Source: a virus
Strand: one strand, 5' to 3'
Length of the DNA stretch: 24,583 nucleotides
IMG/VR virus record: IMGVR_UViG_3300035698_005595
Coordinates: 1 to 24,583 of that record
Shown here: positions 21,699-24,583 of the stretch, in pieces
Layout: each line of letters begins with the position of its first letter
Position numbering within the stretch: position 1 is the first letter of the stretch
Made by a program: the position numbers and the translations under genes
Notes under the pieces: generated by a model
What the model was told of the DNA's origin: nothing
What the model saw: only the letters and a program-made list of their open reading frames with translations
Database searches by the model: none

Positions 21699-23206
21699 AA
21701 ATAAAAGATTATATAAGTAAATTGTTTAAGAAACCTAAAAAGAAAAGTGGCATTTCTTTTCCTAGTAAAAAATTAACTAGCAAAGAAATTGTAAGTAGAG
21801 TAAAATCTGGTGATTATTCTGTATTAGGTAAAGAATTCGAAAAGACTATAAAAAGAATTTTGCCTTCAAAGATTTTTGGTAAACGAGTTACAAAATTACA
21901 ATCTCTAGGAATACATTTTGGTGTTCTTGGAATAGGATTATTGAGTAGTTTTTGGACTGGCAATCCTTTGTTATTTTTAATTGGACTAAGTATTGCTTTT
22001 GGAAGTGAATATGTCTTTAATGATTCTGCAAGTAGTTATATTTATGATGTTACAGCAATAGACTCAACTACTATCGCAATAGTATATCGAGATTCTGGCA
22101 ATTCAAATCAAGGAACAGTTATCATAGGAGTAATATCTGGAACACCAGCAGACGACATAACTTATGGTAGTGAATATGTTTTCAATTCTGGAAATGGTAT
22201 ATCAAGTCCACATATAGATAAATTAACATCAACTACCTTTGTTGTTGTGTTTACTGATTTTGAAAATACTAATTATTATCCAACAGCAATAATTGGTACT
22301 ATAGCTAATGATGACGAAATATCTTATGGAAATAAATATGTTCCTGCTAATACCACAGGAGTTTATTGTGCTATTTCCACCTTAGATTCAACTCATATTG
22401 CTATGTCATATAGAGATTCTGCTGATGGTAATAAGGTAAAATCAGCTATTGGAGTAGTTTCAAGTGGAAATCAAATAGCATTTGGTAGTATCTATACAGC
22501 TCTTGCTGCTACTACTTATGAACTTGAATCAACAGCCTTAGACTCAACTCATTTCGTAGTAGCATACTATGACGCAGATGATGGGAAAGATGGAAAGGCA
22601 GTTATCGGAGTAGTTTCGGCTGGAGATGAAATAGCTTTTGGTAGTGTATATGAATATTATAACGGTGTTTCTAATTTACCAAGTCTTTGCACAATAGATT
22701 CAACACATTTTGCAGTTACATATTTAGACCAAGTAAAAATTGCAACTGTAGCATCTGATGATGAAATAAGTTATGGAAGTGAATACGTCTTTTTTACTGA
22801 TGCTAGAAATGCAGTAATATCACTTTTAGACTCAACACATATTGTGGTTTCTTATAGACAAGATACTGAAAATGATGATGGATATTCCATAGTTGGAATA
22901 ATATCAGATACAGACGTGGTTACTTTTGGAGATTCATTTGCTTTTAATGCTGCTGACACAATAAAAATAGCATCTGCTCCACTTAGTTCAACTTCTTTTG
23001 CTGTTGCTTATGAAGACCAAGGAGATTCAAATAAAGGAAAAGCTATTGTAGGAATTTATGAAGAACCAACAACTCTTCCAATAGAAATCAACATAGCAGA
23101 TACTTGGATAGAAGCAGATAAAATTCAAATCAACATAGGAGACGTTTGGAAAGATGTTACAAAAGTACAAATTAACGTAGGAGATGTTTGGAAAGACGTC
23201 TTCTAA
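21695..23206 (+). CDS. membrane-anchored seven-repeat propeller-like protein
   Basis: 503 residues. Residues 1-69 are basic (KLFKKPKKK at 9-17), and about 71-100 form one or two hydrophobic segments (FGVLGIGLLSS, LLFLIGLSIAF). From 101 to about 461 there are seven repeats of 45-54 residues. Each opens with (A/S/T)(F/Y)G(S/N)xY, continues with LDSTHxVVxYRD and ends with GKAxIGxVSxxDEI. Seven repeats of this size suggest a beta-propeller. The last 42 residues are three 14-residue units of the type KIQINIGDVWKDVT. No enzyme motif is seen. Its place after the fibre suggests a virion adhesin, or a protein displayed on the host envelope. The start overlaps the old fibre stop. Confidence 0.65.
   Translation: MKIKDYISKLFKKPKKKSGISFPSKKLTSKEIVSRVKSGDYSVLGKEFEKTIKRILPSKIFGKRVTKLQSLGIHFGVLGIGLLSSFWTGNPLLFLIGLSIAFGSEYVFNDSASSYIYDVTAIDSTTIAIVYRDSGNSNQGTVIIGVISGTPADDITYGSEYVFNSGNGISSPHIDKLTSTTFVVVFTDFENTNYYPTAIIGTIANDDEISYGNKYVPANTTGVYCAISTLDSTHIAMSYRDSADGNKVKSAIGVVSSGNQIAFGSIYTALAATTYELESTALDSTHFVVAYYDADDGKDGKAVIGVVSAGDEIAFGSVYEYYNGVSNLPSLCTIDSTHFAVTYLDQVKIATVASDDEISYGSEYVFFTDARNAVISLLDSTHIVVSYRQDTENDDGYSIVGIISDTDVVTFGDSFAFNAADTIKIASAPLSSTSFAVAYEDQGDSNKGKAIVGIYEEPTTLPIEINIADTWIEADKIQINIGDVWKDVTKVQINVGDVWKDVF
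23078..23203 (+). repeat. three tandem 14-residue repeats at the propeller C-terminus
   Basis: Three 42-base units encode (P/K)(I/V)(E/Q)IN(I/V)(A/G)D(T/V)W(I/K)(E/D) and two more residues. The last two are nearly identical; the first is more diverged. Short INVGDVWK-type repeats are also seen in other phage tail proteins, where they probably form a small beta structure. Confidence 0.75.
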
Positions 23207-23211
23207 AATAA

Positions 23212-23247
23212 ATGCCTAAGAAAAAAAAGAAAAAGAAAAAATACTAA
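23212..23247 (+). CDS. 11-residue poly-Lys leader frame
   Basis: The frame reads MP, eight Lys and Tyr. It begins 5 bases after the propeller stop and its stop is one base before the next ATG. It resembles the basic micro-ORF at 2649 in content and in bridging a gap. Translation through poly-A codons is slippery and may slow ribosomes. It could be a leader for reinitiation, or just A-rich spacer. Confidence 0.25.
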   Translation: MPKKKKKKKKY

Positions 23248-23248
23248 T

Positions 23249-24457
23249 ATGCCTAAAATAAGTGTTATTATTCCGACTCATAATGGGTCAAAATACTTAC
23301 TAGAAGCAATAAAATCAGTTCAAAAACAAACATATACTGATTGGGAAATAATATTGGTTCTTAACAATGGCGGAATATCTCACGGACTAGAAAAGACAGA
23401 CAAACGAATTAAAGTATTTACAGCTGAGAACAAAGACAAATCTGTGGGAAGAATGAAAAGGTTTGCGTGCGAAAAAGCCAAAGGAGAGATTTATGTTGAG
23501 CTAGATAGCGATGACCTGTTAATGCCAACAGCATTAGAGGAAGTAGTTAAAGCATTTGAAGACCCAGAAATATCACAAGTTTATTCAGATTTTGCGGAAT
23601 TCTTTTATGACCACGCAAAAGAGTCAGATTGGAAACCAAATCTGTATGGAACGGGTTGGGGCTGGGAATACAATGATGGGGAATATAAAGGACACCCTAT
23701 AAAGATATGTAGATGCTTTGAACCAGTCCCAAGTTCGTTCACTATGATATGGTTCGCACCAAATCACATTAGAGCTTGGAGAGCAACTCATTATTGGGAA
23801 GTAGGTGGACACGATGCAGAGCTCCCAGCGGTAGATGACTTTGATTTAGAACTTAGACTATATATGTATGGAAAGTTCAAGAGAATACCAAAATGCTTAT
23901 ACCTTTATAGGATAACTGGAGAGAATACTTGGATTAAAAAGAACGCCTTTATACAAAGAGTGGCAAAAGAAAAAGCGGAAGAATATCACTATAAGATAAT
24001 TTATAGATGGTCTGAATTACAAGGTTGGAAGAACTTAAAAATACAAGAAATAAAAGGAGACTTAAATAAAAAGTGGGATATACCAGACAACTCAATAGGT
24101 GTTTTAAAAGCCTGGGACAGAATACATATAATGAATGACCCACAACACTTTATGAATGAGGCTTATAGGGTATTAGTACCTGGAGGTTGGTTACTAACCT
24201 CTACCCCAAGCACAGATGGAAGGGGGGCGTTTATGGACCCAAGAACTAAGAGTTATTGGAACGAGAATTCATTTGATTATTATACTAAACGCCAAGAAGC
24301 TCTAAAAATTAACAACAAAACAAGGTTTCAAGAAATTAAAAGAAAAACATACTTTCCAAATAAGTATTGTGAGGATAGAAATATCTCTTATGTAATGTTT
24401 GAGGGAATAGCATTAAAAGAAGGTATGCCTCGCTTACCTGGATGGAAAGGAATATAA
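23249..24457 (+). CDS. GT2 glycosyltransferase fused to a truncated methyltransferase domain
   Basis: 402 residues. Residues 1-230 are a GT2 domain: KISVIIPTHNGSKYLLEAI, VQKQTYTDWEIILVLNNGG and the metal site VELDSDDLLMP, with a WEVGGHD acceptor-side motif near 190. From about 255 the chain matches the second half of a class I methyltransferase (WDIPDNSIGVLKAWDRIHIM, FMNEAYRVLVPGGWLLTSTP) and a GAFMDP...WNENSFDYYT end. The Gly-rich SAM-binding motif I is missing; in its place is RWSELQGWKNLKI. So the second domain may no longer bind SAM, or may have become an accessory domain. The usual EH(L/I) pair is DRIHIM here. The role is glycan assembly; the acceptor is unknown. Confidence 0.82.
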   Translation: MPKISVIIPTHNGSKYLLEAIKSVQKQTYTDWEIILVLNNGGISHGLEKTDKRIKVFTAENKDKSVGRMKRFACEKAKGEIYVELDSDDLLMPTALEEVVKAFEDPEISQVYSDFAEFFYDHAKESDWKPNLYGTGWGWEYNDGEYKGHPIKICRCFEPVPSSFTMIWFAPNHIRAWRATHYWEVGGHDAELPAVDDFDLELRLYMYGKFKRIPKCLYLYRITGENTWIKKNAFIQRVAKEKAEEYHYKIIYRWSELQGWKNLKIQEIKGDLNKKWDIPDNSIGVLKAWDRIHIMNDPQHFMNEAYRVLVPGGWLLTSTPSTDGRGAFMDPRTKSYWNENSFDYYTKRQEALKINNKTRFQEIKRKTYFPNKYCEDRNISYVMFEGIALKEGMPRLPGWKGI

Positions 24458-24462
24458 AAATA

Positions 24463-24583
24463 TGCCTAAAAAAATATACAACAATTTCCTAGGAGGAATA
24501 GCACCATTTTCAGATAAAATAGGACTTGAGGGTTCTTATGCTGAATCAAGAAGCGTAGATATACACAGAGAACCTGGGTATAT
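24463..24583 (+). CDS. partial gene, probable structural protein
   Basis: Only the first 40 codons are in the window. The start MPKKIYNNFLGGIAPFSDKI and the following LEGSYAESRSVDIHREPGY resemble the N-termini of phage virion proteins that open with a G(S/A)xAxSxxxDIxxxP pattern. It follows the fusion gene by 5 bases and uses the same ATGCCTAA start as three other frames nearby. The function cannot be settled from the fragment. Confidence 0.4.

Noticed and set aside
1-24583. Stop-codon reassignment, tRNA genes, reverse transcriptase or diversity-generating repeats
   Set aside because: All three stops end genes at sensible places, and no cloverleaf, RT motif or template-variable repeat pair was seen by eye.

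Overview
This window is a piece of a tailed double-stranded DNA phage genome (Caudoviricetes-like): terminase, portal, a likely scaffold, an HK97-fold-type capsid protein, a head-tail connector-like protein and a collagen-like fibre follow one another on the + strand. The DNA is AT-rich, and TAA, TAG and TGA all act as stops, so no recoding is seen. No gene is supported on the - strand. Most genes overlap the next by 4 to about 40 bases, and few have a Shine-Dalgarno sequence; starts sit in A-rich context. A near-consensus sigma70-type promoter (TTGACA-N17-TATATT) lies at the left edge and no clear terminator follows, so the window may be one long late operon. The host cannot be named. Poor Shine-Dalgarno use would suit Bacteroidota or Patescibacteria-like hosts, while the promoter resembles the standard sigma70 type.

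Layout. 1-290 is a leader with a DnaA-box match, the promoter and a palindrome. 291-2648 holds the small terminase, a 500-base structured gap, the large terminase and a small gene. 2649-9190 is a first carbohydrate block: a basic micro-ORF, an N-acetyl sugar amidotransferase, a radical SAM enzyme, a GT2 glycosyltransferase, a methyltransferase, a fused NeuA-NeuB enzyme, a reduced NeuC-like epimerase, a hexapeptide acetyltransferase and a DegT aminotransferase. 9181-13058 holds portal, small gene, scaffold, capsid, an unusual structured RNA and a small gene. 13068-18291 is a second carbohydrate block: a GT-B glycosyltransferase, a methyltransferase, a TagB-like GT-B protein, a radical SAM/SPASM enzyme, a PglF/CapD-type 4,6-dehydratase and an RmlB-like dehydratase. 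18306-24583 holds the connector, the collagen-like fibre, an HNH endonuclease with a displaced fibre 3' end behind it, a seven-repeat propeller-like protein, a GT2-methyltransferase fusion and the start of another gene.

How the genes work together. The two carbohydrate blocks contain candidates for every step of a CMP-legionaminic-acid-type route from a nucleotide-linked GlcNAc: 4,6-dehydratase, C4 aminotransferase, N-acetyltransferase, hydrolysing 2-epimerase, nonulosonate synthase and CMP transferase. An amidotransferase could tailor the product, and four glycosyltransferase-like proteins are present. Because these genes are wedged between virion genes, the sugar is probably made late. It may be put on the virion (the collagen-like fibre is an attractive acceptor) or on the host surface; this is inference. 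Several of the enzymes are much shorter than their cellular relatives.

The two strongest signals are this nonulosonate pathway and the HNH insertion at the fibre 3' end. There the active fibre C-terminus is an 86 percent identical but synonymously divergent copy of a displaced C-terminus, which lies beyond the endonuclease and still overlaps the next start codon.
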